DNA of 7,366 nt. It comes from Longimicrobium sp. Its GTDB lineage: Bacteria; Gemmatimonadota; Gemmatimonadetes; Longimicrobiales; Longimicrobiaceae. The notes under the pieces were generated by a model. The model was given only the letters and a program-made list of their open reading frames with translations. It did no database searches and was not told the origin of the DNA. Below, piece after piece: positions 1-6,004 of this stretch. A program made the position numbers and the translations under genes. Location: contig JAUJMI010000179.1 in the NCBI GenBank assembly GCA_030446945.1, positions 1 to 7,366 on the forward strand. Reading direction: 5' to 3'. The stretch's first letter is position 1. Each line of letters begins with the position of its first letter.

Positions 1-3
1 TCC

Positions 4-39
4 CGATAACAGGAGAGGGCTGCGCCCTCGCCGTTATCG
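4..39. repeat. Nested inverted repeat / hairpin at left edge
   Basis: Outer arms CGATAAC (4-10) and GTTATCG (33-39) are exact reverse complements, and inner arms AGGGC (16-20) and GCCCT (24-28) are also exact with a 3-nt loop. The two stems are separated by short unpaired bulges. No T-run follows, so it is a poor intrinsic terminator. It may close a gene that lies to the left of the window or be part of a dispersed element. What is seen is only the dyad. Confidence 0.4.
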
Positions 40-175
40 AGAGAGGGGGCGGAACTGCAGATGCCGCGTCGTATGCTGCTCCACCGCCCCTTGCGGACAC
101 CAGGACCTGATGGGGGGGCAGACCTGCGTGTCTGCCTTTCAACGCGTCAAGTGCTTGTTGCAACGGGAGTCCGGG

Positions 176-205
176 AAATCTCGGTCCGGAAAATCTCGGT
201 CCGGA
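176..205. repeat. 15-bp direct tandem repeat, two exact copies
   Basis: The unit AAATCTCGGTCCGGA occurs at 176-190 and again at 191-205 without any mismatch. A degenerate partial copy precedes it (AGTCCGGG, 168-175) and a short one follows (AAAT, from 205). Each unit contains the palindrome TCCGGA. The repeat lies just upstream of the decayed sensor gene, in a stretch (1-227) where I see no convincing coding region. Slippage is the simplest origin. A protein-binding role is possible but unsupported. Confidence 0.6.
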
Positions 206-227
206 AATTTTTGTACTCAAGTCACCG

Positions 228-1148
228 TTGTTCCGCGCCTATCCTGCGCGCGGTTGTTGGAGCCGCAACGACCTGCTCGAGCTGCTGCACGCCGTCGCGG
301 ACGACGCCAAACAGGCCGCGACGGTGGAGGAGGCGGTCGCGGCGCGCCTGGAGCGGGTCTGCACGTACACGGGGTGGCCGGTGGGGCACGCGTGTTTCGT
401 GGACGCCACGGGCGGGCTGGTGTCGAGCTGCATCTGGCACCTGGATGGCGCGGAGCGATACGCCGCGTTCCGCGAGGAGATCGACGACGAGGCCGACTCG
501 CGCATCCTGCTGGCCCACCACACCGAGGAGATGGGGTGCCGCACGGTCACCGCGGCGTCGGGGGAGGAGGGGCTGCGGCTGGCCCGCGAGCTGCGCCCCG
601 ACCTCATCACGCTGGACCTGCTGATGCCGGGGATGAACGGCTGGAACAGGCTGCGCGAGCTGCAGGCGGACGCGGAGCTGCGCCACATACCGGTGGTGGT
701 GGTGAGCGTGCTGGCGGAGGAGAGCCGGCGCGACCTGGAGGGCGCCGCGGAGCTGGTGGACAAGCCGGTCGGCCGCGGCCCCCTGCTGGCCGCGCTGCGC
801 CGGGCCCTCGCCCGCGGGGTGCAGCGGGCGCTGGTGGTGGATGGCGACCCGGTGGCTCGCACCGCCGCCGCCGACCTGCCGGCGCGCGGACGGCGTGGAG
901 GTGCGGATGGCGGCCCACCCGCGCCGCCATGCGGCTGCTGGACACCGTCTCCCCGGACCTCGTCCTCCTGGACACCGCGGCAACCCTGCCGGACGGCCGC
1001 GGGCTGATCCGCGCGCTGCATGACCGCTCGCGCCGCGGAGGTGTGGCGCCCGCCGGTGGTTGTCGCCGCGATGCACCGGCGAGAACCGGAGCCGGTGTAC
1101 GCCGGGGCGGGCGTGGAGTCCGGGATGGTCCCGCCGGGTAGCGCTTGA
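228..1148 (+). pseudogene. Decayed hybrid histidine kinase (GAF - receiver - receiver remnant)
   Basis: The longest open part (TTG 228 to TGA 1007) begins with a GAF-like piece (residues about 15-85, with TGWPVGHA at 48-55) that stops about halfway through the domain. It runs straight into a receiver domain (about 92-195) that keeps the phosphoacceptor Asp130 (ITLDLLMPG), Ser160 and Lys179 (VDKP). Its first strand reads RILLAHHTEEMG, so the acidic pair and most of helix 1 are gone. HisKA and HATPase domains are absent, consistent with a large in-frame internal deletion. A second receiver starts at ALVVDGDP (about nt 828). It then continues in other frames: RADGVEVRMAA near 883-915, MRLLDTVSPDLVLLD from 929, and RPPVVVAAMHRREPE from 1047. 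Three successive +1 shifts, near 880, 925 and 1020, return to the original frame and end at TGA 1146-1148. The intact parent would be a cytoplasmic phosphorelay sensor. I infer it is non-functional as a kinase. A truncated product ending at 1007 could still be made. Confidence 0.75.
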
Positions 1149-1174
1149 CGAATCGGCGGGTACGGTGCGATACT
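1145..1174 (+). promoter_or_regulatory. Sigma-70-type extended -10 promoter for the mocA-xdhC fusion
   Basis: A -35 box TTGACG (1145-1150) is followed by an 18-nt spacer and the -10 box GATACT (1169-1174), with a TGC immediately upstream (1166-1168) forming an extended -10. The expected start of transcription is about 1181, giving a leader of about 83 nt before the ATG at 1264. The -35 box overlaps the last stop codon of the decayed sensor gene. This is read by eye against the consensus. Confidence 0.55.
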
Positions 1175-1209
1175 CGAAGCGTACGTGCGGTACGGACGTT
1201 CCAACCCTT

Positions 1210-1244
1210 CCCGCCGGGGCCATCCCCCCGGCGGGCTTTCTTTC
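1210..1244 (+). terminator. Strong terminator-like hairpin in the mocA-xdhC leader
   Basis: CCCGCCGGGG (1210-1219) and CCCCGGCGGG (1226-1235) are perfect 10-bp arms around a 6-nt loop, followed by CTTTCTTTC (1236-1244). That is the form of an intrinsic terminator with an interrupted U-tract. It sits about 30 nt after the predicted start of transcription and 19 nt before the ATG of the next gene. It may end transcription coming from the decayed sensor, act as an attenuator for the downstream gene, or end a very short RNA. A smaller 5-bp hairpin (CGTAC 1180-1184 with GTACG 1190-1194) precedes it. Confidence 0.6.
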
Positions 1245-1263
1245 GGGTCTTCCGCGCCTGCCC

Positions 1264-2664
1264 ATGATCGCCGGGATCGTGCTCGCCGCGGGGCGCTCGC
1301 GACGGATGGGGGAGCCCAAGCCGTTCCTCCGCCTGGGCGGGCTCACCTTTTTGGAGCGCGCCGTCCAGGGCCTGCGCGACGGCGGCTGCGATCCGGTGTG
1401 GGTGGTCGCCGCGGCCGGGGACGAGCGGCTGGCGGAGGCCGCGTCGGCGCTGGGCGCCCGCGTCGCGCTCAACCCGGACGCCGGTTCGGAGCAGCTCGAC
1501 TCGCTGCGCATCGGCCTGCGCGCGCTCCCCGCGGAGGCCGAGGCGGCGGCGGTGCTCCCCGTCGACATCCCCGAGGCGGATGCGGTGCGCGCAGTGGTGG
1601 ATGCGTTCCGCGCCACCCGCGCGCCCGTGGTCGTTCCCGCGCGCGAGCGAAAGCACGGCCACCCTGTGCTCTTTGCGCGCGCCGTGTGGCCCGAGCTGCT
1701 CGGCGCGGATCTGCCCGATGGCGCCCGCACCGTGGTCCACGCCCACGCGCACGACCGGGTGGAGGTCCCCGTAGCCGCGCTCCCTTGCGACGTCGACACG
1801 CCCGGCGACCTGCGCCGCCTTGCGCGAGCGCACGGGCGCGTGAGCGGGCGGCTGGAGGCGGCCGAGGCGCTCCACCACGCGCGCCGGGCGGTGGCGGCGG
1901 GCCCGCCCGCGGTGGGTGTGGTGGTGCTGGAGTCGTGCGGGCGAGGCCCCGGCGCGGGGGAGCGGATGGTGGTGTGGGCCGCCGGGCACGCCGGCACCCT
2001 GGGCTCCGCCGCACTGGACGCCGCCGCCGTCGAGGCCGCCCGCGCGCGCCTCCACGCGTCGGCGCCCGCGGGCACGCAGGTGCTGGAAGCGGAGGGGGTG
2101 CGCTGCACCGTGTACCTGGAGCCGCACCGCCCGCGCCCGGAGCTGGTGATCGTGGGGGCGGGGCACATCGCGCGGCCGCTGTGCAGGGTGGGTGCGCTCC
2201 TGGGCTTTCGCGTGGTGGTGCTGGACGACCGCCCCGAGTTCGCCACGCGCGAGCGCTTCCCGGAAGCCGCCGAGGTCCTGCGCGCCGACTTCGCGGACCC
2301 GTTCCGCGACGTGCCCATCCGCGCCGGCACGCACCTGGTGCTGGTGACGCGCGGGCACAAGTACGACTTCGAAGCGCTTCGCGGCCTCCTGCTGGGCCCG
2401 GAGGCGCCGGCCTACGTCGGCATGGTGGGGAGCCGCCGCCGCGTGCGCGCCGCGCTGGAGCAGCTCGTCCGCGAGGGGATCCCGCACGAGCGCCTGGCCG
2501 CCGTCCACGCCCCCGTCGGCCTGGACGTCCACGCCGAGACGCCGGAGGAGATCGCCATCTCCATCGCCGCCGAGATCATCCTCGTGCGCCGCGGCGGCAC
2601 CGGCGTCCCGCTGCGCGACCGGGAGCGGGTCGCGGAGCGGTGGGTGGGGAAGGGAGGGGGGTGA
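1264..2664 (+). CDS. MocA-like molybdopterin nucleotidyltransferase fused to XdhC C-terminal domain
   Basis: A 466-residue cytoplasmic protein. Residues 1-190 form an NTP-transferase domain: LAAGRSRRMGEPK (7-19) is the nucleotide-binding loop, PVDIP (99-103) the metal/acidic site, GHPVLF (132-137) and DVDTP (176-180) are typical family motifs. MocA proteins transfer CMP from CTP to molybdopterin for xanthine dehydrogenase/CO dehydrogenase-type enzymes. Residues about 198-287 resemble a degenerate CoxI domain (GERMVVW, then GTLG) that has lost the GGG-x-x-E signature. Residues 293-445 are the XdhC Rossmann domain: VGAGHIA (297-303), DDRPEFA (321-327), TRGHKYDFEAL (362-372), YVGMVGSRRRV (384-394) and APVGLDVHAETPEEIAISI (416-434). 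XdhC binds the cofactor and delivers it to the apoenzyme. The ATG is chosen because beta-strand 1 starts there; no Shine-Dalgarno is visible before it. The true cofactor and client enzyme are not shown by this window. MobA-type GTP use is less likely given the XdhC fusion. Confidence 0.88.
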   Translation: MIAGIVLAAGRSRRMGEPKPFLRLGGLTFLERAVQGLRDGGCDPVWVVAAAGDERLAEAASALGARVALNPDAGSEQLDSLRIGLRALPAEAEAAAVLPVDIPEADAVRAVVDAFRATRAPVVVPARERKHGHPVLFARAVWPELLGADLPDGARTVVHAHAHDRVEVPVAALPCDVDTPGDLRRLARAHGRVSGRLEAAEALHHARRAVAAGPPAVGVVVLESCGRGPGAGERMVVWAAGHAGTLGSAALDAAAVEAARARLHASAPAGTQVLEAEGVRCTVYLEPHRPRPELVIVGAGHIARPLCRVGALLGFRVVVLDDRPEFATRERFPEAAEVLRADFADPFRDVPIRAGTHLVLVTRGHKYDFEALRGLLLGPEAPAYVGMVGSRRRVRAALEQLVREGIPHERLAAVHAPVGLDVHAETPEEIAISIAAEIILVRRGGTGVPLRDRERVAERWVGKGGG

Positions 2665-2694
2665 GTGGCTCGCCAGGGCAGGCAGCCCGGCATG

Positions 2695-2716
2695 GCAGCG
2701 GCGTTGCAACCGCTGC
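2695..2716. repeat. Imperfect 10-bp inverted repeat after the mocA-xdhC gene
   Basis: GCAGCGG (2695-2701) pairs with CCGCTGC (2710-2716). Allowing a 2-nt bulge (2702-2703), the pairing extends through TTG/CAA to the centre. It is 30 nt past the stop codon at 2664. It lacks a T-tract, so it is more likely an RNA 3'-end stabiliser or part of a dispersed intergenic element than a classical terminator. Confidence 0.4.
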
Positions 2717-2724
2717 GACAGCCG

Positions 2725-2790
2725 CGGGAACCAGGGGCTGAAGCCCCCGCTGGAACCACGGGAAGGTGGCTGAAGCCGGCTGGTGAGCCG
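2725..2790. repeat. Two imperfect direct units centred on GGCTGAAGCC palindromes
   Basis: Two units of about 32 bp share the order CGGGAA, then GGCTGAAGCC, then GCTGG. The palindromic cores are at 2736-2745 and 2768-2777, and the first is extended to GGGGCTGAAGCCCC (2734-2747). The core forms a short hairpin with a GA or TGAA loop. The structure resembles intergenic palindromic (REP-like) elements found in many copies in high-GC genomes. That this one is dispersed is an inference, since only this locus is visible. Confidence 0.5.
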
Positions 2791-2999
2791 CGGCCTCGGG
2801 CCGACGCCATTTCCTGAGCGAAGCGCTGCTCCGGCCTCTCGCCGGCTCCACCGCCGGGCGCGGAGCGAAGGAGACGGGCTCTCCCGTGAGCACCGTACCA
2901 TCCAATGTTCGACGGCGGTGCATGGGGATCGAAGCGGCCCCGCGCTCCTCGATACGCCTGGAAGGCGCTGCCGGAACCGGCACTCAGAAAGCAGAACCG

Positions 3000-4037
3000 A
3001 TGTACCGGCACTGCATCTACTGCTCGGCGGATCTGGGCGCCAACGAGGCGCTCGAGTCGTTCCCCGTGGGGCGCAGCATCGCCTTCGACGCGGAGCGGGG
3101 CCGGCTCTGGGCGGTGTGCGGCAAGTGCGCGCGGTGGAACCTGGCGCCCATCGAGGAGCGCTGGGAGCCGGTGGAGGATGCGGAGCGGCTCTTCCGCGAC
3201 GCGCGCATGCGGGCCCAGTCGGAGAACATCGGGCTCGCGCGGCTGCCGGACGGAAGGCGGCTGATCCGCGTGGGGGCTGCGCTGGCGGGGGAGATGGCGG
3301 CGTGGCGCTACGGCGAGCAGCTGCGGCACCGCCGGACGCGGCACCTGCGGGCGGGTGCGGCGCTGGCGGGCGGCGTGGGCCTCGTGGCGCTGGCGGGGCT
3401 CTCGGCGGGCGGCGGCGCCCTGGTGGCCACCACCCTCGCGTGGCGTTGGCTAGTCCGCCCCGGGCTGCAGGGCTACCGCGACGCGGAGGTCCTCCACACC
3501 TTCCCCCGGGCCGGCGGCGAGCCGGGCGCCCGTGTCCACCTGCGCCGCAGGGACGTGGCGGGCTCCACGCTCCGCGTCGCCACCGGCGGCGGGGTGGAGC
3601 TGCACCTGCCGCCGCTGGCGGAGGAGGCGCCGTGGCTGCGCGAGGGAGTGCTGCACCGCACCGGCATCCGCACCCTGGTGCTGCCGGATGCCACCGCGCG
3701 CCGGGTGATGGAGCGCGCCATGATCGCCGTGAACGCGCGCGGAGCCCGCCGCCGGCAGCTCGAGCAGGCGGTGAAGGTGCTGGAGGCCGCGGGCTCGGCC
3801 CAGGGGTACCTGGCCGCCGCGGGCCGCAAGCGCCTCCGGCTTCACGGCGGCAGCGAGGTGTACGACCGCGCCCCGTCGGAGCCCAACCCCGTCGCGGCGC
3901 TGGCGCTGGAGATGGCGCTGCACGAGGAGCAGGAGCGGCGCGCCCTGGCGGGCGAGCTCTCGGTGCTGGAGGCCGCCTGGCGCGACGCCGAGCCCATCGC
4001 CGACATCGCGGACCGGCTGGCGGTGGAAGGGAGGTGA
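3000..4037 (+). CDS. Unknown four-cysteine ribbon / membrane-segment protein, paralogue A
   Basis: A 345-residue protein of a family I do not recognise. Residues 1-50 carry CIYC (Cys5, Cys8) and CGKC (Cys40, Cys43), which looks like a zinc ribbon. A charged region (50-115, with APIEERWEPVED and a basic stretch RHRRTRH) leads into a hydrophobic segment at about 117-152, long enough for one membrane helix or a tight hairpin. A variable middle follows. Residues 300-341 (LHEEQERRALAGEL then DAEPIADIADRLA) are predicted helical. The ATG at 3000 is chosen because homology with the next gene begins exactly there; an in-frame GTG at 2886 would add 38 residues with no counterpart. The Shine-Dalgarno is weak. 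Three nucleotides separate its stop from paralogue B, so the two are surely co-transcribed. The ribbon would probably face the cytoplasm. Function is unknown. Confidence 0.8.
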   Translation: MYRHCIYCSADLGANEALESFPVGRSIAFDAERGRLWAVCGKCARWNLAPIEERWEPVEDAERLFRDARMRAQSENIGLARLPDGRRLIRVGAALAGEMAAWRYGEQLRHRRTRHLRAGAALAGGVGLVALAGLSAGGGALVATTLAWRWLVRPGLQGYRDAEVLHTFPRAGGEPGARVHLRRRDVAGSTLRVATGGGVELHLPPLAEEAPWLREGVLHRTGIRTLVLPDATARRVMERAMIAVNARGARRRQLEQAVKVLEAAGSAQGYLAAAGRKRLRLHGGSEVYDRAPSEPNPVAALALEMALHEEQERRALAGELSVLEAAWRDAEPIADIADRLAVEGR

Positions 4038-4043
4038 GGAGTG
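4030..4043 (+). promoter_or_regulatory. Ribosome binding site fixing a GTG start for paralogue B
   Basis: GGAGG (4030-4034) lies 6 nt before GTG 4041 and runs up against the stop codon of the preceding gene (TGA 4035-4037). The spacing and the exact restart of homology (YRHCIYCSADLGANE) make GTG 4041 the start despite the lack of a nearby ATG. Translation of B is probably helped by ribosomes terminating on A. Confidence 0.7.
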
Positions 4044-5060
4044 TACCGCCACTGCATCTACTGCTCGGCCGACCTGGGCGCCAACGAGGCGCTCGAGAGC
4101 TTCCCCGTCGGCCGCACGCTGGCGTTCGATGCGGCGAAGGGCCGGCTCTGGGCGGTGTGCGGCAAGTGCGCGCGGTGGAACCTGGCGCCCATCGAGGAGC
4201 GCTGGGAGCCGGTGGAGGATGCGGAGCGGCTCTTCCGCGACGCGCGCATGCGGGCGCAGTCGGAGAACATCGGCCTCGCGCGGTTGCCGGACGGGACGCG
4301 GCTGATCCGCGTGGGCGCGGCGCTGCAGGGTGAGCTGGCCGCCTGGCGCTACGGCGACCAGCTGATCAAGCGCCGCCGCCGTCACTACATGCTGGTAGGG
4401 GCGGCGACGGTCGCCGGCATCGTGGGCTTCGCGGGGGTGGCCTACGCGGCGGTGGGGTGGGGGAGCTACTACGCCGTACATAGCGTGGGCAGATCCCTCT
4501 GGAAGGAGTACCTGCGGAACCGCCCCATCCATACGCTCGCCGCGCACGAGACGCCGGACGGCCAGCGGGTGACGCTCCGGCGCAGGCACCTGGAGGGCGC
4601 CGTTCTGCGGCCGGGATCCCAGGGAGGAGTGGAGCTCAGCATGCCGAGGGCGGTGATGATGCCGTCCGCCAAATGGAAGGGAGTCCTGGTGGAAACGCCG
4701 ATCGTGCTCCCGGACTCCGCCGCGCGGCGCGTGCTGGAGCGGGGAATGGTGCACCTGAACGCCTCCGGCGCGGACCGCGATCGCCTGACCCACGCCATCG
4801 GGCTGATCGCGTCCGCCGGATCTGCCGAGGAGTACATCAGCGGCACCGCATCCTCCCGCCTCGCCCTTGCGCGCGACGTCAATGCGAGGCGGTGGATGCC
4901 CGGAGAAACGGCACTCGCGCTGGAGATCGCCCTGCACGAGGAGCAGGAGCGGCGCGCGCTGGCCGGCGAGCTCTCCATCCTGGAAGCGGCGTGGCGCGAC
5001 GCCGAGCCGATCGCCGACATCGCGGACCGGCTGGCCACCGCACCCACGCAACCGGAATGA
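4041..5060 (+). CDS. Unknown four-cysteine ribbon / membrane-segment protein, paralogue B
   Basis: A 339-residue tandem paralogue of the gene before it. Residues 1-108 match A at 100 positions, including CIYC (5-8) and CGKC (40-43). Residues 291-332 differ from A's C-terminal helix at only two positions (I/M and I/V). Between them identity is much lower: the hydrophobic segment (about 116-140, LVGAATVAGIVGFAGVAYAA) and the region 141-290 are mostly different, apart from islands such as VTLRRR, GGVELS and VLPDSAARRVLERG. Conserved ends around a diverged core suggest a shared scaffold with a different membrane or ligand part. The coding sequence overlaps the following coxI-like gene by 4 nt (ATGA, 5057-5060), implying translational coupling. 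Function is unknown; a role beside cofactor maturation is suggested only by position. Confidence 0.82.
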   Translation: MYRHCIYCSADLGANEALESFPVGRTLAFDAAKGRLWAVCGKCARWNLAPIEERWEPVEDAERLFRDARMRAQSENIGLARLPDGTRLIRVGAALQGELAAWRYGDQLIKRRRRHYMLVGAATVAGIVGFAGVAYAAVGWGSYYAVHSVGRSLWKEYLRNRPIHTLAAHETPDGQRVTLRRRHLEGAVLRPGSQGGVELSMPRAVMMPSAKWKGVLVETPIVLPDSAARRVLERGMVHLNASGADRDRLTHAIGLIASAGSAEEYISGTASSRLALARDVNARRWMPGETALALEIALHEEQERRALAGELSILEAAWRDAEPIADIADRLATAPTQPE

Positions 5061-5419
5061 CCGAAGACCTGGCGGTGTTCGAAGCGGCGGAAGAGGCGGC
5101 GCGCGCGGGACGTGCGGTGGTGCTGGCGACCATCGTGCACTGCCGCGGCTCCGTGCCGCGCGGCGCGGGGAGCAAGATGCTCGTCGATCCCGAGCGCGGG
5201 CTCACCGGCACCGTGGGCGGCGGGTGCGGCGAGGCGCAGGTGATCGAGGCCGCCGCCGAGGTGCTGGAGACGGGCACCCCGCGGCTCCTGCGCATCGACC
5301 TCACCGAGGACCTCTTCTCGTGGAGCCCCGCCGTGTGCGGCGGGGTGTTCGACGTTTTCATCGAGCGGGTGCAACCCACACCCGCACGGCTGGACCGGAC
5401 GGCGGCCGGCGCACCTTGA
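5057..5419 (+). CDS. Stand-alone XdhC/CoxI N-terminal domain protein
   Basis: A 120-residue protein matching only the N-terminal (XdhC_CoxI) half of XdhC. Diagnostic motifs are VVLATIVHCRGSVPR (21-35), GAGSKMLVD (37-45), GTVGGGCGEAQVIEAAAEVL (51-70) and CGG at 94-96 followed by FDVFIERV. XdhC/CoxI proteins bind sulfurated molybdenum cofactor and hand it to xanthine dehydrogenase or aerobic CO dehydrogenase-type enzymes. The C-terminal Rossmann half is missing here but is present on the MocA fusion protein 2.4 kb upstream, so the two products probably act together. The ATG overlaps the previous stop as ATGA, with CCGGA as the only purine-rich sequence ahead of it. The stop codon overlaps the -35 box of the next promoter. 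The domain call is firm; the partner enzyme is unknown. Confidence 0.88.
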   Translation: MTEDLAVFEAAEEAARAGRAVVLATIVHCRGSVPRGAGSKMLVDPERGLTGTVGGGCGEAQVIEAAAEVLETGTPRLLRIDLTEDLFSWSPAVCGGVFDVFIERVQPTPARLDRTAAGAP

Positions 5420-5441
5420 CCAAACCCGCCCCTGCTACATT
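5416..5441 (+). promoter_or_regulatory. Extended -10 promoter for the TraR/DksA-type gene
   Basis: TGC (5433-5435) directly precedes TACATT (5436-5441), a good extended -10. A TTGACC at 5416-5421 resembles a -35 box, but the spacer is only 14 nt, so the extended -10 probably carries most of the activity. Transcription would start near 5448, leaving about 36 nt of leader containing AAAGGA (5473-5478) before ATG 5484. The layout resembles the promoter at 1145-1174. Confidence 0.45.
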
Positions 5442-5483
5442 AGTTTCCCAGTCCGCCATTCCCCGAAACGCGAAAGGACGCGC

Positions 5484-5846
5484 ATGACCGCAGTGCAGAG
5501 CCCGCTCCGCCCGGAGCAGGTGGATACGATCCGTACGGAGCTCCTCCGCACGCTCACCAAGCTGGAGCGGAGCCTCAAGATCAGCGGCGAGTCCGCGCGC
5601 CCGCGCGACCTGGAGCAGGACACGGTGGGCCGCCTGTCCCGCATCGACGCGCTCCAGACGCAGGGGCTCACCAAGACGCTGGCCGAGCGCGAGCGCGCCC
5701 AGCTGGCCCACGTGGTCGACGCGCTGCGCCGCATCGAAGACGGCACCTACGGCGCGTGCAACGCGTGCGGCGGCGCCATCCCCTTCGAGCGCCTGCTGGT
5801 GTTCCCCGAGACGCGCGCCTGCACCACCTGCGCGCGCGCGGCCTGA
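5484..5846 (+). CDS. TraR/DksA-family C4 zinc-finger protein
   Basis: A 120-residue soluble protein. Residues about 10-85 are helical and charged, with the family signature DLEQDTVGRLSRIDALQTQG (41-60). The C-terminus has the C4 finger: YGACNACGGAIPFERLLVFP then CTTC, with Cys pairs spaced C-x2-C-x17-C-x2-C. DksA and its short relatives bind in the secondary channel of RNA polymerase and adjust initiation with ppGpp. It is shorter than E. coli DksA (151 residues) and falls with the small DksA-like proteins; I cannot tell which polymerase effect it has. A Shine-Dalgarno AAAGGA (5473-5478) sits 5 nt before ATG. It has its own promoter and is probably monocistronic, since 224 nt separate it from padR. 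Confidence 0.88.
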   Translation: MTAVQSPLRPEQVDTIRTELLRTLTKLERSLKISGESARPRDLEQDTVGRLSRIDALQTQGLTKTLAERERAQLAHVVDALRRIEDGTYGACNACGGAIPFERLLVFPETRACTTCARAA

Positions 5847-5874
5847 CCGACCCGCTCCACAGATTTTCGCGGTT

Positions 5875-5902
5875 CCGCGGCGGCCCCTGGCGGCAGCCGC
5901 GG
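5875..5902 (+). terminator. Possible weak terminator after the zinc-finger gene
   Basis: CCGCGGC (5875-5881) and GCCGCGG (5896-5902) form an exact 7-bp stem with a 14-nt loop, 29 nt past the stop at 5846. No T-run follows, so this may be a Rho-independent end only in a loose sense or merely GC-rich dyad noise. Confidence 0.3.
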
Positions 5903-5936
5903 TGCCTGCGCGTGAGGAAAAGCGTCACACACAACG

Positions 5937-5976
5937 CACGGAGGAGACGGCAAGGCACAGGAGGGCATCCTCCGTG
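5937..5976. repeat. 8-bp inverted repeat upstream of padR
   Basis: CACGGAGG (5937-5944) and CCTCCGTG (5969-5976) are exact reverse complements with a 24-nt gap. A competing shorter hairpin GGAGG-GCAT-CCTCC (5960-5973) shares the right arm, so two alternative folds are possible. It lies about 30-70 nt upstream of the padR -35 box. Function unknown. Confidence 0.35.
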
Positions 5977-6004
5977 GCTTCGCGTTTCGTGTGCTACGCG
6001 CCCC

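Larger units (their letters stand above)
2665..2999. other. 335-bp gene-free, palindrome-rich spacer
   Basis: No coding region is supported here. The spacer holds an inverted repeat (2695-2716), two GGCTGAAGCC units (2736-2745 and 2768-2777), GGCCTCGGGCC-type dyads near 2790, and a small hairpin ACGGG-CTCT-CCCGT (2874-2887). I see no convincing promoter for the gene at 3000. Either readthrough from the mocA-xdhC gene drives it, or its promoter does not match the consensus. No hairpin here is followed by a T-run. Confidence 0.6.

Noticed and set aside
61..624. Open frame on the + strand from ATG 61
   Set aside because: Beyond 228 it reads the GAF/receiver region in the wrong frame, and its first 55 residues merely translate the tandem repeat; no protein motif is seen.
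1060..1263. N-terminal extension of the mocA-xdhC protein
   Set aside because: It would translate the promoter, the terminator hairpin and the end of the decayed sensor; the nucleotidyltransferase fold begins at ATG 1264.
1181..1263. Molybdenum-cofactor riboswitch in the mocA-xdhC leader
   Set aside because: The leader is only about 83 nt and shows two simple hairpins; the known Moco RNA is larger with several stems, and none of that architecture is visible.
222..2360. Very long minus-strand open frame (712 codons), with similar ones at 607-2901 and 3450-5051
   Set aside because: They run antisense to clearly recognisable proteins, have no family motifs and are rich in Arg/Ala/Pro, as expected for shadow frames in very GC-rich DNA.
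2886..2999. GTG start adding 38 residues to paralogue A
   Set aside because: The extra residues have no counterpart in paralogue B, whose homology begins at the residue corresponding to ATG 3000.
2665..2999. CRISPR-like array in the repeat-bearing spacer
   Set aside because: There are only two imperfect units, with no regular spacers and no cas genes in the window.
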